Origin: Zymoseptoria tritici IPO323
Lineage: Eukaryota; Ascomycota; Dothideomycetes; Mycosphaerellales; Mycosphaerellaceae
Length of the DNA: 64,000 nucleotides
Direction of reading: 5' to 3'
NCBI RefSeq assembly: GCF_000219625.1
Contig: NC_018216.1
Location: 310,001-374,000 of the forward strand
Under the pieces are notes generated by a model. That model saw only the letters and a list, made by a program, of their open reading frames with translations, did no database searches and was not told the origin of the DNA. This document shows, piece after piece, positions 54,385 through 64,000 of this stretch (within the stretch, counting starts at the first letter, position 1; each line of letters starts with the position of its first letter). The position numbers and the translations under genes are program-made.

Positions 54385-55268
54385 GGTTGTGTATGAGCTG
54401 AAATGTAGCGTGAGATGGATATTACCATCGACTGGCAGCTCGAAACTTTTTCGCAGACAAGGCCAATTAAGCTTAAATTTAAGCTTCCAAGCCGTCGATT
54501 TGCTCGTTCTTTGAGATATCTTCGGACGACACCCTGCATCCTCTTCACTTCAGACAGCAAGAATGCCAACATGTAACATTCCAGCGCAGCCAGTCTCGTA
54601 CGCATCTGGAGTCTACGAAAAATACGCCAGAGGCGCCTGATATCTCGACGTACCTTGTAATCAGGCACGACATTGCAGCGTGTCAGCCTCTAGCCTCCTT
54701 CTCAAAACAGAACGTCGACATCTCCTGCCAGATCTGAAAGATGCAGCTTTCGCACAAGGCTCATTGTAGGAGCATCGCAAGTATCACTTGGACATGGTGG
54801 CTGGCATGAGTTACGGCACCATACCGTTATGCCAGATCGCTTCGCTCAAGACAACGATACAGCAGAAGGGAGAGACGTCACGTCTTTCAAGCAAAGAAGT
54901 CGCTCTATCGTGTAGGTCTCCTACTAGGCTAAGCGTCAACTAGGAGTAAATAAGTAGAGGGAATAGAGCCATTAGTAGGAGGTAGAGCTGCACAAGACGG
55001 GGGCGGACACGACTCCGGTGATTCTTGGCATTGGAAGATCAACGCAAGGATCTGGTTGTTGGCGGGGTTGAGATGCATTGCATTTTCACGTGCATCCATG
55101 CGAGGACAGAAATGTCATCTCCTCTTCCATCATGTGTTCTTTGCACCAGACGACGACATGCTGCTCACTGAGATTTCTAGATTTCCAACACCGATGTCGC
55201 TAGGTTCTAAGATGTCCCCATAATCGCGCCTTCTCCAGAGAGTCCTCCCCTTAGCTTGCCCGCCGCCA
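54385..55268. promoter_or_regulatory. Shared divergent upstream region of UTP21 and VIP1
   Basis: 884 bp between the two start codons. It contains an 18-bp perfect palindrome (54469-54486) near UTP21, a CCAATT just beside it, and at about 54905-54995 a TA-rich island that looks RIP-mutated. No gene is supported here. Confidence 0.5.
54469..54486. promoter_or_regulatory. 18-bp perfect palindrome upstream of UTP21
   Basis: AAGCTTAAATTTAAGCTT is its own reverse complement and lies 85-102 bp upstream of the UTP21 ATG. Possible binding site for a dimeric factor; function inferred only from symmetry and position. Confidence 0.4.
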
Positions 55269-58200
55269 ATGGAGGAATCTCTGCGCCCCTCGACCTCGAC
55301 CGAATCCACTCGCTCGCAGCGCTCAGGACGTCTCCTCCCCACACCGCCGACATCCTCATACAACATCAATATACAAAAGAGCAGAGTTGCAGACATCAAT
55401 ACCACACCAGGAGAGGTCCGGCACGCTAGCCTCTCAATGCCGCCGCCCGCCGGCGACCGTTCCTCGTCCAAACCTAACAGCATTCGGTACCAGACCATCT
55501 CAACCTCTCGCCGCTCCTCCCGCCTTTCCGATTCGGTTCTACTCCCGGCCTCTTCTGCTGCCGTGTCCGATACATCCAGCATTCATACAACCATGGCAGA
55601 CTCGGAGGATGTCGTGGCGGGCAACGGAAACGCCAGTCCAGCAGGTGGTACACCACGAAAGAGCACGTCGGCCGCCCCATCCAGCTCCATGATCGATCGC
55701 CGTCCAGAGCCCGACCTCGAGTCTAATCGCATGTCCTTCTCTTACGCTGGCGGCCGGGCGAGTGTTTTCGCCAGCGGACCGAGCTCATCGGCTGCTGGTT
55801 CCGACCAAGATGGTGTGGATCGAAGATATGGAGGATCTGTGGTAGACACTGACGAAGGAGTAGCCAAGTTAGAAAGCAGCGATCGCGCCACCACCGCAAC
55901 GCACACTCTGCCTGTCACGGCACAGAGCCAGAACGGCTCCCTTTCACCGCAGATGACCAACATGCTCGGCGAGCCCTCCATACCAGCCGCCATGAGTCAA
56001 TCCAGTGCCTCCATTGCATCCACGACGACCTCGCCAGCCTCGCCTGTCCAAGCTCCGAATCCTCCTCCCGCCCGTCCAGCTCGCAGCGTCCGCGGTCGCG
56101 AACCTGCCAACTCTCGTCGAGTCTCAAATAGTGGTCTCACCAGCGCCTCCCATTCCGCCGAACGATCCACCGCCTCGACAAATCCTAACAAGATTGGCAC
56201 GATTGGAATCTGCGCATTGGATGCAAAAGCAAGGAGCAAGCCCTCCAGGAATATTCTGAATCGATTGGTGGGCAAGGACAACGAATTTGATGTGATCATC
56301 TTCGGAGACAAAGTCATATTGGACGAGAATGTCGAGAACTGGCCAGTGTGCGACTTTTTGATCAGCTTCTTCAGCGATGGCTTTCCTCTTGAAAAAGCGA
56401 TTGCGTATGCGAAGCTTCGAAAACCGTTTTGTGTTAACGACTTGCCAATGCAGACAATCCTCTGGGATCGAAGAATGTGCTTGGGGATTTTGGACAAACT
56501 GGGAGTTCCGACACCGCCTCGATTGGAGGTCAATCGAGATGGTGGTCCCGTTGCTTTGACTTCCGACATTGCACAACGCATGCAGCAGCTTACAGGGGTG
56601 TACCTAATAGGCTCTGACGATGGTCGAGGTGGCGGTCTACCCCCACCCAATGATGTGCACATGGAGGATGATGACGACACCCTCGTTGTGGATGGTATGA
56701 AGCTACGGAAGCCATTCGTGGAGAAACCGACCAGTGGAGAGGATCACAACATCAACGTGTACTACCCAAAGTCGCAAGGTGGTGGTGGTAGAAGATTGTT
56801 CCGAAAAGTCAACAATAAATCGAGTGAGAAGGATGCGGATTTGATTGTACCAAGAGCCATTACCGAGCCGGACGGATCGTACATCTACGAGCAGTTCCTC
56901 AAGGTGGAGAATGCCGAGGATGTCAAAGCGTACACTGTCGGGCCCGAGTTCTGCCATGCCGAGACCAGAAAGTCGCCCGTGGTGGACGGCGTTGTCAAGC
57001 GCAATCCCAATGGAAAGGAAATCCGCTATGTGACCAAGTTGACACCCGAAGAACAAACGATGGCCGCAAAGATCGCAACCGGGTTCGGACAGCAGGTTTG
57101 CGGTTTCGACTTGCTCCGCGTGGAGGGCAGCGGCAAGATGGAGAGTTACGTGATTGACGTCAACGGTTGGAGTTTTGTCAAGGACAATAATGATTACTAC
57201 GACCAGGCTGCCCGCGTCCTCAAAGCCATGTTCATCAAGGAGAAACAGCGGTGGGAAGCGGCACGTGCTGCTGCGACCGACTTCGACGAGGCATCCCGAT
57301 CTATGCCACCGCCCACTTCCGTCCCAACCTCGATTTACAAGAATGCCAACCTTAGCAAGGAAAGTGTCCGGACAGTAGGAGGACATCGCGAAGCCATGAA
57401 AACCATCCTCCGGCCTCGTAGTGTGTCGCAGTTGAGGGACAAGGTTCACAGCGCAGCTCATCGGGTTGGACATCCTCACCGAACGAGGAGTCCCAGTGCT
57501 GCGACTCCACCCATATCGTCGCCTCCCAGCCTGGAACGGGATCTTGCGACTCCGCAATACGGGCCTCTTGTCGCGACCGACGAACAAATGCTTCCACCGC
57601 CGGCAGTCCCTGCGAATGGGGCATCGGCTGACGACCGACCTCGATCAGCGGGCCTGGAGTCCGTCGCTATGTCCGAACCGCCTTCTGCTCTTCCTGCACC
57701 TGCGCCAAAGTCTCAATGGAAACTCAAGGGCATGGTTGCGGTCATCCGACATGCTGATCGTACTCCGAAACAGAAGTTCAAGTTTACGTTCCACACGAAG
57801 CCATTTGTTGACCTACTGAAGGGCCATCAAGAGGAGGTTCTGCTTGTCGGCGAAGCGGCGTTGCATAGCGTGCAGCAAGCGGTGCGCCTGGCCATGGCCG
57901 AGGGCGTGGAAGATATGGCCAAGTTGAGAACTCTGCAGAATGCGCTGTCCAAGAAAGGCGCTTGGCCGGGAACGAAGGTTCAGATCAAGCCCATGTTCAA
58001 GAAGCCGAAGGCCAAGGATGACAAGGGCGAAAAGGGAGAGAAGAAGGAAAAGAAGAAGGACAAGCATAGCGAGACCTCGGCAGTCGACGGCGCGCCCGAT
58101 CACCATCTCGCACCCAAGCCTGCCGAGGAGGACCTGGCGCTTGCTCGTGCGCAGACTCGAAACGATTCGTTGGGAGAAATCACCATGTCCCGCGCGGCTG

Positions 58201-60128
58201 CTGCAGATAACAACCTTGTCTTGGACAAGCTTCAGCTCGTGATGAAGTGGGGTGGCGAGCCTACTCATTCCGCGCGATACCAGGCTACCGATCTCGGCGA
58301 GAATATGCGGAATGATCTCCTTCTCATGAATCGCAGCGTCCTAGACAATGTTCACATCTACACCTCTTCTGAACGACGTGTAACCACTTCGGCGCAGATC
58401 TTCGCTGCAGCTTTCTTGGATGAGAAGGAGGTTGACGAAAAACGAATTACTGTCCGGAAGGATCTCCTCGACGACTCCAATGCCGCCAAGGACGAGATGG
58501 ACAAGGTGAAGAAAAAGCTGAAGGGCTTGTTGCGGCAGGGTCATCAGGCGCCGGAGCAATTCGCATGGCCGAAGGATGGAACACCGGAGCCATTTCTCGT
58601 GGTGAGGCGGGTCGTCGATCTGATGAAGTTCCACCGCAGAGTGATGCGCAATAACTTCTCCAAGCTGCAGGGTTCTGAAGCAGTCTCTTCATTGGAGAAG
58701 CTGCAGAAAAGTCCGATCCCGAGCGCAACTCCAGATCCCATGGCGACGCCGAACGGACTTGCCAATGGAGCCAACGCGACCGATGCAATGGCGCTGCAGA
58801 TTCAGCCGAGGTGGTGCACTGGTGAAGATGCCGAGCTGTTCAAGGAGCGCTGGGAGAAGCTCTTCAATGAGTTCACGGACGCGGAGAAAGTCGATCCAAG
58901 CAAGATCAGCGAACTCTACGATACGATGAAGTTTGACGCGCTGCACAATCGGCAGTTCCTAGAGTGGGTGTTCACTCCTTCCAAGACTATTCTTGCGGAG
59001 GAAGAAGGAGCTGACGATGGCGCCGGACTGGAGCGGACCCTCAGCCAGATCGCAAGAGAAGAATTTGGAGAGACTCATCAGGGCCTCGCGCCTATGTTAG
59101 GTCTTAACGGCGAAGTGGACACGCCGCCTTTGTCTGGACCCAAGAAAGCAGACACATTCAAGACGCTGGAGTCCATCGAGCAAAAGGACAAGGCCGAGCC
59201 GAAACCCAAAGAACGCGAGAGCAAGCCATCTTTCTCCGAGCGTCTTGGTTTCCGCCGCAAGTCTGCCGATCTTCTCTCTGCCGCATCACGCATCGGCGAC
59301 AACGCCTCTTCAGATGACCCGTCCAAGTCCTACTTCTCGCTCTACAGAGGTGCCAACCAAGCCAGCAGCAGCAAAGTCAAAAACGACGCCCGCCTCGAAA
59401 AGCTCAACGAGATGTACAACCTGTCCAAGATCCTCTTCGACTTCATCGGCCCGCAAGAATACGGCATCACCAATTCCGAGAAACTTGAAATTGGGCTGCT
59501 GACCTCTCTTCCGCTCCTGAAAGAAATCGTCCAAGACCTCGAAGAAGTCCAAGCCTCCGACGACGCCCGGTCGTTCCTCTACTTCACCAAAGAATCCCAT
59601 ATTTACACCCTCCTCAACACCATCCTCGAAGGCGGCGTCGCTACCAAAATCGCCCGCAACGCTATCCCGGAACTGGATTACCTGTCGCAAATCTGCTTTG
59701 AGCTGTACGAGTCGGAGAATCCCATCCCCATTGACCCGACTCATGACGGGCAGGCGGGGGACGAAGAGCACGAACACTTTAATTACTCCATACGCATCAC
59801 GATCTCTCCAGGTTGCCATACTTTCGATCCGTTGGATGTCCAGCTGGACTCGAAGCATTGTATTGGATGTGCGCCGAGGAGGAGTCTGACTAGCCATGGG
59901 GAGTGGAAGGAGGTGTTGGAGACGTTGAGGGCGAAATTCCATACGGTGAAGTTGCCGAAGAGTTTTACGGCGGTGGATTTGAGGGAAAGATTCAGTATTG
60001 GTGGGAATGGGAGTGGTGGGGCTGGGGCTGAGAAGAAGCAGGAGAAGGAGGGAGGGAAGGGAGAGGCCGTGCTGCCGCCGGCGATGGGTCAAGAGCAGGA
60101 GGTTGTGCTTCCGCCAGCGTTGCTGTAG
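55269..60128 (+). CDS. VIP1: Inositol hexakisphosphate and diphosphoinositol-pentakisphosphate kinase (PPIP5K)
   Basis: Single exon of 1,619 residues from ATG 55269. About 300 Ser/Pro-rich, probably disordered residues precede the kinase, which begins KIGTIGICALDAKARSKP and includes FPLEKAIAYAKLRKPF, the ATP-grasp segment RKPFVEKP and VIDVNGWSFVKDNNDYY. From about residue 820 the histidine-acid-phosphatase-like domain starts with VAVIRHADRTPKQKFKF (RHxxRxP) and continues past TSSERRVTTSAQIFAAAF. A Lys/Glu-rich insert (about residues 915-945) interrupts it. Vip1/Asp1 makes 1-InsP7 and InsP8, and its phosphatase domain removes the 1-phosphate, controlling phosphate signalling, polarity and stress responses. 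Length exceeds yeast Vip1 (about 1,150) through the N-terminal extension and loop inserts, as in other filamentous fungi. Confidence 0.95.
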   Translation: MEESLRPSTSTESTRSQRSGRLLPTPPTSSYNINIQKSRVADINTTPGEVRHASLSMPPPAGDRSSSKPNSIRYQTISTSRRSSRLSDSVLLPASSAAVSDTSSIHTTMADSEDVVAGNGNASPAGGTPRKSTSAAPSSSMIDRRPEPDLESNRMSFSYAGGRASVFASGPSSSAAGSDQDGVDRRYGGSVVDTDEGVAKLESSDRATTATHTLPVTAQSQNGSLSPQMTNMLGEPSIPAAMSQSSASIASTTTSPASPVQAPNPPPARPARSVRGREPANSRRVSNSGLTSASHSAERSTASTNPNKIGTIGICALDAKARSKPSRNILNRLVGKDNEFDVIIFGDKVILDENVENWPVCDFLISFFSDGFPLEKAIAYAKLRKPFCVNDLPMQTILWDRRMCLGILDKLGVPTPPRLEVNRDGGPVALTSDIAQRMQQLTGVYLIGSDDGRGGGLPPPNDVHMEDDDDTLVVDGMKLRKPFVEKPTSGEDHNINVYYPKSQGGGGRRLFRKVNNKSSEKDADLIVPRAITEPDGSYIYEQFLKVENAEDVKAYTVGPEFCHAETRKSPVVDGVVKRNPNGKEIRYVTKLTPEEQTMAAKIATGFGQQVCGFDLLRVEGSGKMESYVIDVNGWSFVKDNNDYYDQAARVLKAMFIKEKQRWEAARAAATDFDEASRSMPPPTSVPTSIYKNANLSKESVRTVGGHREAMKTILRPRSVSQLRDKVHSAAHRVGHPHRTRSPSAATPPISSPPSLERDLATPQYGPLVATDEQMLPPPAVPANGASADDRPRSAGLESVAMSEPPSALPAPAPKSQWKLKGMVAVIRHADRTPKQKFKFTFHTKPFVDLLKGHQEEVLLVGEAALHSVQQAVRLAMAEGVEDMAKLRTLQNALSKKGAWPGTKVQIKPMFKKPKAKDDKGEKGEKKEKKKDKHSETSAVDGAPDHHLAPKPAEEDLALARAQTRNDSLGEITMSRAAAADNNLVLDKLQLVMKWGGEPTHSARYQATDLGENMRNDLLLMNRSVLDNVHIYTSSERRVTTSAQIFAAAFLDEKEVDEKRITVRKDLLDDSNAAKDEMDKVKKKLKGLLRQGHQAPEQFAWPKDGTPEPFLVVRRVVDLMKFHRRVMRNNFSKLQGSEAVSSLEKLQKSPIPSATPDPMATPNGLANGANATDAMALQIQPRWCTGEDAELFKERWEKLFNEFTDAEKVDPSKISELYDTMKFDALHNRQFLEWVFTPSKTILAEEEGADDGAGLERTLSQIAREEFGETHQGLAPMLGLNGEVDTPPLSGPKKADTFKTLESIEQKDKAEPKPKERESKPSFSERLGFRRKSADLLSAASRIGDNASSDDPSKSYFSLYRGANQASSSKVKNDARLEKLNEMYNLSKILFDFIGPQEYGITNSEKLEIGLLTSLPLLKEIVQDLEEVQASDDARSFLYFTKESHIYTLLNTILEGGVATKIARNAIPELDYLSQICFELYESENPIPIDPTHDGQAGDEEHEHFNYSIRITISPGCHTFDPLDVQLDSKHCIGCAPRRSLTSHGEWKEVLETLRAKFHTVKLPKSFTAVDLRERFSIGGNGSGGAGAEKKQEKEGGKGEAVLPPAMGQEQEVVLPPALL

Positions 60129-61340
60129 GGTATTGTTGAGGGGAAAGCCGGTCGTTGGGTGTCTGCGTGAAGCGTATACAGTCGCTCCCTGTACATTCGG
60201 AAGAGCACATATGCACATACACATGAGGTGCCTGAAGAGATAGTGGCCAAGATTGCTTGTCGTCACGGCAAGACGAATCTCTCATCGCAATCCCATCTCA
60301 CATGTTCCTGGTAACGATCAGGCCGTTCCACTTGCTAACAATATCTCAGGATCGCAACGAATCTGTGGCTATTATCAGTCCGGCCAAGGCTGTACTACTA
60401 GTGTCTCCTGGGGAAGAAGCGAGGAACAGAGCGGCGGAATCTTCGCCAACACTGCAAGTTGCACGGTCTCTACAAGCTCTCGCGTATGCCCTTGCGGTAC
60501 AGCATGATGTTCTCATTGTTTCGACGAGGCGGCCCAAATTCATCCGCCGAGATCAGCGCAGCATGACATTGCCCAAGGTAAGGCAATGCTTCGCCGTGAT
60601 GCATCGCCTGCAGGAGCTCTCTCGACTTTTGCACCATGCGACCGCGCAAGATTTCTGCAAAGCATGTCGCACTTCCCTTCCATCGGCGTTCCAGTCCAGC
60701 ATGACCTCTGCACGTTGGGGTATTCGTCATATACGAACCAGGAATTGTTGTTGACATTGCCACCACACCGCCTCGCGACTTTTCAAAATCAACAGCACGG
60801 CCATAAACGTCAATATGGGCAGGAGTCTCTGAGTCGAAGTCACAGCAAACTTCCAGGTTAGCCGCCCGAGTCATTCATCTCCGCCCGCCAAAACCCTGCT
60901 TCTGCAGCTCCGCTCCGATCGCCAGTACTTCTGAAACATCGCTGTAACACCATGACTTGGCAAGCTCAGCCTTGACAGGGATTGTTTCCAATCTGCCGGT
61001 GGTTTCATTATTTGCCAACCAACTCCGAAACAAGCGAAAACAATACCAGTTCACACCATACGGTCCGTATCCTATACCAAGAGCTTTGACATGGATCGTT
61101 GCTCTCATGATTCGAAACCAAGCGAATCTTGGTAACATTGTCGAATGCGAAATGCGCCGCGGTGCATATATAGCATGCCTGTCCTCCCAGGTTTTCTTGC
61201 TCGTCATGCATCAACACCCCGCAACCGACGTTCCTCTAAGACAGCTTTAATACCGGATCCCCAGCATCCCCGGATCGAAACCATTTCTCACGCCATTTAC
61301 GCTTCCTGCTGGTCTCGAAGCCAAACCGGATACAAGCAAG
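60129..61340. other. Intergenic region between VIP1 and the small secreted peptide gene
   Basis: 1.2 kb. It holds the VIP1 3' UTR and the promoter of the downstream small gene (TATATA at 61167-61172). Overlapping frames at 60257-60874 on both strands show no recognisable protein. Confidence 0.45.
61167..61172 (+). promoter_or_regulatory. TATA box candidate of the small secreted peptide gene
   Basis: TATATA in GTGCATATATAGC, 169 bp upstream of the ATG at 61341. Confidence 0.4.
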
Positions 61341-61541
61341 ATGCGATTCCAACTCACCGCGACGATGCTGATGATGTGTGCTGCGATACAGCAGGCGATG
61401 GCACTTCCGATTGAGGTATGTTTGCTGAGGTTGTTCAAGTGTTACGTGGATGGCAGAGACTAACGAGTGTTGTAGCAAGAAATTGATGTTGGCTCACGGG
61501 ACTTCAAGCGCCATCCGGATGAGTGGTACGCTCCTCGATGA
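61341..61541 (+). CDS. Small secreted peptide precursor, 46 residues, with dibasic site
   Basis: Exon 1 is 61341-61415 and exon 2 is 61476-61541. The 60-bp intron has GTATGT, GACTAACG and GTTGTAG, three strong splice signals, and both exons are whole codons (25 and 21 codons plus stop). Exon 1 encodes a textbook signal peptide (MRFQLTATMLMMCAAIQQAM then ALPIE). Exon 2 encodes QEIDVGSRDF-KR-HPDEWYAPR. The KR is a Kex2-type cleavage site that would release a nine-residue peptide. No cysteines. It is not a recognised alpha-pheromone or known effector. A further 3' exon cannot be excluded. Function unknown; a processed secreted signalling or effector peptide is inferred. Confidence 0.55.
61416..61475 (+). 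other. Intron of the small secreted peptide gene
   Basis: GTATGT donor, CTAAC branch site and TAG acceptor, 60 bp. The perfect branch sequence at normal distance supports a real intron. Confidence 0.65.
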
Positions 61542-62396
61542 GCGTGGAGGAACGTCGCGAATGGAAGAAGATGCGAGCAACGACCGACAGAGGTCGAATT
61601 CTTGAAAGGGAAGCCGAGAGTCACAGGCGGACGAAGCTTCCCACGCGGACGGGATCTGCACATCACCACGAGAGTTACGAAGCCGGCGGAGAACAACTCA
61701 GGGCAACACGGCATGAAGCGGAGACTTCGATGCATCACGACAGTTACGAACAATACTTTCATTAATACATTAGCCAGCTTGGATGGCTCAGCGAAGAGGG
61801 CTGGATACCTAGACGGGGAGAGAGATAATCATATCGGCAATGGCCAAGGACGTACACAGCTGCGACTTGCACTTGCGTTCTTAACCGCGACTTCGATCAC
61901 CACTTTTCGTTATACGCATTCAATGTTCATCCGCAACTTCGATCATCGCCTTCGTGAAATGTCCTCAAGACCACCAAGTGCCTGCGACAAAAGTGACGCA
62001 CACTCACCTGAATTGGCTGGCAACCTTGACTATAACTTATCACTCGTTCTATAGAGCACCATCTACCCGCTGTCGTTTACTCCGGTTCAAGCACCCCCCC
62101 GCCCTGCCACGCCGTGCCCCAAGCTTCTCCAGACCGCCCACAGCCGGCTTCTTCACGGCTCCAAAAATATCGAGAGCGACCCCACTCAGCGATCCGTGCA
62201 AAATGGACCCAGTTTCGAAGTACCTCTAGCAACTTCCCGGAGACAGGCCCGGGATATCTGTGACATATAACGGCCCCATTGCAGGAATGATACAACAACC
62301 AATATCGATATGATCCTTGGGATGATCGTCCTCGAAACATGGACATCACTTCTTCGGTTCTTGAAATTCTTACCTTACCCTCAGACATTGACATCA
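61542..62396. other. Intergenic region before MED17
   Basis: 855 bp holding the 3' UTRs of the small peptide gene and of the convergent MED17. A plus-strand frame overlapping here has no recognisable features. Confidence 0.4.
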
Positions 62397-64000
62397 TCAC
62401 ACCTCCACTTCTTGCTCCTGTTCATCTTCACCTTCTCCTCCGTCCACGCCCACGACGTCCTTCCAAACCTCCCATAACGACTTATCATTCCGTAATAAAT
62501 CCTCCTTGTCAACCTTCCAACCCCCCTTTCTCGTCTCCCGTCCGTCGCTCGCCACGAACACCAAGTCCATCTCGCCCACTTCACCGTCAATGTCCAGCCT
62601 TACCTCTTCCTGAGCTCCATCTTCTTCATCTCCCACGTTTCTACAAAGTTTTCCCTCGGCTGGTATCAAGCTCCAGGCCTTTGCAGGATCAGCGTGCGGA
62701 TACAACACTTCCAGCATTTGCGTCGCGAGCATTTCGTCCGCGGTGGAGAAGAGGTCTTCGATTGCAGAGAGGGTGAATGCCTGCGGTGTTCCGACCGCGG
62801 CTGCGGCTGATGCAGAAGGTAGTCGGATGCTGAACGCGGAGCCGAGGGATATCGCCGATAAAGTCTCGATGCTGAGGTCGAGGCGGAAGTCTTCGGTTTC
62901 GTCGCTTGGTGTGGGAACAGTGATCGAAGCGGTCGCTGTGAGCGGTCGCAGGAAGATGGCGTTGATGATGGACTCGGATGTGGTTGAAGAGAGGTCATTA
63001 GGAAGAGAGAAGGTGAAATTTGCTGGTTCGATGGTCGCGTTGATGTCCGCATTGCCGAGTAAGGTCTCAATGTTGGTAGCGTAAGCGTTTAAGCGTTGAC
63101 AAAGCGTGTGGTGTGTGAAGACGAGGAGTATCGGGCGAATGATGGCCAATATTGGGGGTTTGTCTTTCCGGTCGCTCATGGGTGGCGGTGGTTCTGTCTT
63201 CTGCTTGATCTTTTCCCTGTGCGCTTGACCGAGCAGTAGACGGGCCGCGAGGAGCGTAGCCTGAGCGAGGTCGTCGGAGTGGTGTAGAGTATTGTCCTCG
63301 AGTTGTTTCGCGTCCTCGAGCAATACCAATTCCAGCTCAATCCGCAGTGAGGCATTTGACGCTGGCATGAAACTCAATGTTGAACTCCTCATCTCCACTC
63401 CCATGGAAGTCAACGTTCGAGCTTCCCGAACCATCTCGTGGAACAGCTCTTCATCGTACAGACTGTCTCTTGCATGTCGTATCCTGGCTTCAAGTGTTGT
63501 CTCCTCCTCATCCGGCATAGTCGGCAGTCTTGAGCTCCCCACGACCCTCCCATCCCTCTTCACTACCACCTTGATGCCCTTCGGCTTTGTTCCAACGCCT
63601 CGTTCCAATGCGATCCCCCCGTCTTCTCCAGGTAACAGAGCCGCCAGATCTCTCCGCGCAAATTCTCCTGCACTCCCATTGAACCCAAAATGCACTCCCA
63701 GCACTCCTTGTGTCCGAGGTATCCGACTCACACTCCAACCTCGCTCTGATATCGCCAACACCTGATCCCAGAAGATGGTCTCTCGTCGCACATTGTCTTC
63801 CAATCTTCCCGCCGCAGCCAGCAAGTCATCTGCACTTTTTTGCAAGGTCTGCATGCGTACTTTTGTCGCCAAAAGGTTGTCCTGCCCTTCCCTCGCTCTG
63901 TTCTCCGGCATGCGGTGCCAGATATCCGTGCCCAGCGTACCAAGCGGCGCGACTGCCTTCAGCGCTTGAGAAACAGTCACGCCAGCTTGCTGTGGTGCAT
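62397..64000 (-). CDS. MED17: Mediator complex head subunit Med17 (5' partial)
   Basis: The frame is open from the stop at 62397 to the window end, so the N-terminus lies outside (the first in-window GTG is not a start). About 530 residues are visible. The conserved Med17 block is clear: LRRxxxRET-like helix NVRRETIFWDQVLAISERGWSV, followed by SRIPRTQGVLGVHFGFNGSAGEFARRDLAAL. Further on are ARDSLYDEELFHEMVREAR, the mixed helix/strand region and a C-terminal part rich in acidic residues. Med17/Srb4 is the scaffold of the Mediator head and is essential for RNA polymerase II preinitiation. Fungal Med17 is usually 600-690 residues, so 80-150 residues are missing at the N-terminus. No intron seen in the visible part. 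Confidence 0.88.
   Translation of the reverse strand, partial: APQQAGVTVSQALKAVAPLGTLGTDIWHRMPENRAREGQDNLLATKVRMQTLQKSADDLLAAAGRLEDNVRRETIFWDQVLAISERGWSVSRIPRTQGVLGVHFGFNGSAGEFARRDLAALLPGEDGGIALERGVGTKPKGIKVVVKRDGRVVGSSRLPTMPDEEETTLEARIRHARDSLYDEELFHEMVREARTLTSMGVEMRSSTLSFMPASNASLRIELELVLLEDAKQLEDNTLHHSDDLAQATLLAARLLLGQAHREKIKQKTEPPPPMSDRKDKPPILAIIRPILLVFTHHTLCQRLNAYATNIETLLGNADINATIEPANFTFSLPNDLSSTTSESIINAIFLRPLTATASITVPTPSDETEDFRLDLSIETLSAISLGSAFSIRLPSASAAAAVGTPQAFTLSAIEDLFSTADEMLATQMLEVLYPHADPAKAWSLIPAEGKLCRNVGDEEDGAQEEVRLDIDGEVGEMDLVFVASDGRETRKGGWKVDKEDLLRNDKSLWEVWKDVVGVDGGEGEDEQEQEVEV

Noticed and set aside
56703..57587. 294-residue minus-strand open frame
   Set aside because: Antisense to the ATP-grasp domain of VIP1.
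59310..60266. 318-residue minus-strand open frame
   Set aside because: Antisense to the conserved C-terminal part of VIP1 and without motifs.
1..64000. CRISPR arrays, bacterial operons, riboswitches, prophage
   Set aside because: None seen; the sequence is eukaryotic nuclear DNA with introns and RIP.

Overview
This window reads as nuclear DNA of a filamentous ascomycete, probably a Dothideomycete (inference). Genes carry short introns of about 50-70 bp with GTRNGY donors and CTRAY branch points, coding density is moderate, the proteins are typical of Pezizomycotina, and one 13.6-kb block shows the footprint of repeat-induced point mutation (RIP): CpA/TpG depleted, TpA enriched, and in-frame TAG/TAA where Gln codons are expected. 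All splice sites were placed by eye.

Layout. 1-4726 (minus): a secreted Ser/Thr-rich protein carrying nine cystine-knot-like six-cysteine modules; its 3' end lies outside the window. 4727-8232: gene-poor. 8233-17199: housekeeping block with a VPS9-domain Rab5 GEF, guanine deaminase, an Hsm3/PSMD5-like helical-repeat protein and the tRNA methyltransferase TRM1. 17564-31146: a large RIP-degraded element bounded by imperfect terminal inverted repeats. All reading frames I could follow in it run on the minus strand: a RecQ-type helicase, a DUF6589-like protein, two DUF3716-like zinc-cysteine paralogues and an unidentified frame. 31318-38600: a SET/MYND protein, a zinc alcohol dehydrogenase with an in-frame stop, a HET-domain protein and a secreted M28 aminopeptidase.

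38601-47654 is accessory, gene-poor DNA. It holds two members of one unrecognised protein family in opposite orientation, an intron-bearing tRNA gene, a broken small cysteine-rich secreted protein gene and degenerate short repeats. 47655-64000 returns to core genes: a 10-exon OPT oligopeptide transporter, UTP21 (ribosome biogenesis), the inositol pyrophosphate kinase VIP1, a 46-residue secreted peptide gene and MED17 (N-terminus outside the window).

The most unusual items are the tandem cystine-knot/mucin protein at the left edge and the RIP-killed element combining a helicase, a DUF6589-like protein and DUF3716-like genes, with paired hairpin motifs 150 bp apart beside each DUF3716-like copy. 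No operon logic applies; core genes sit in divergent or convergent pairs with short shared intergenic regions.
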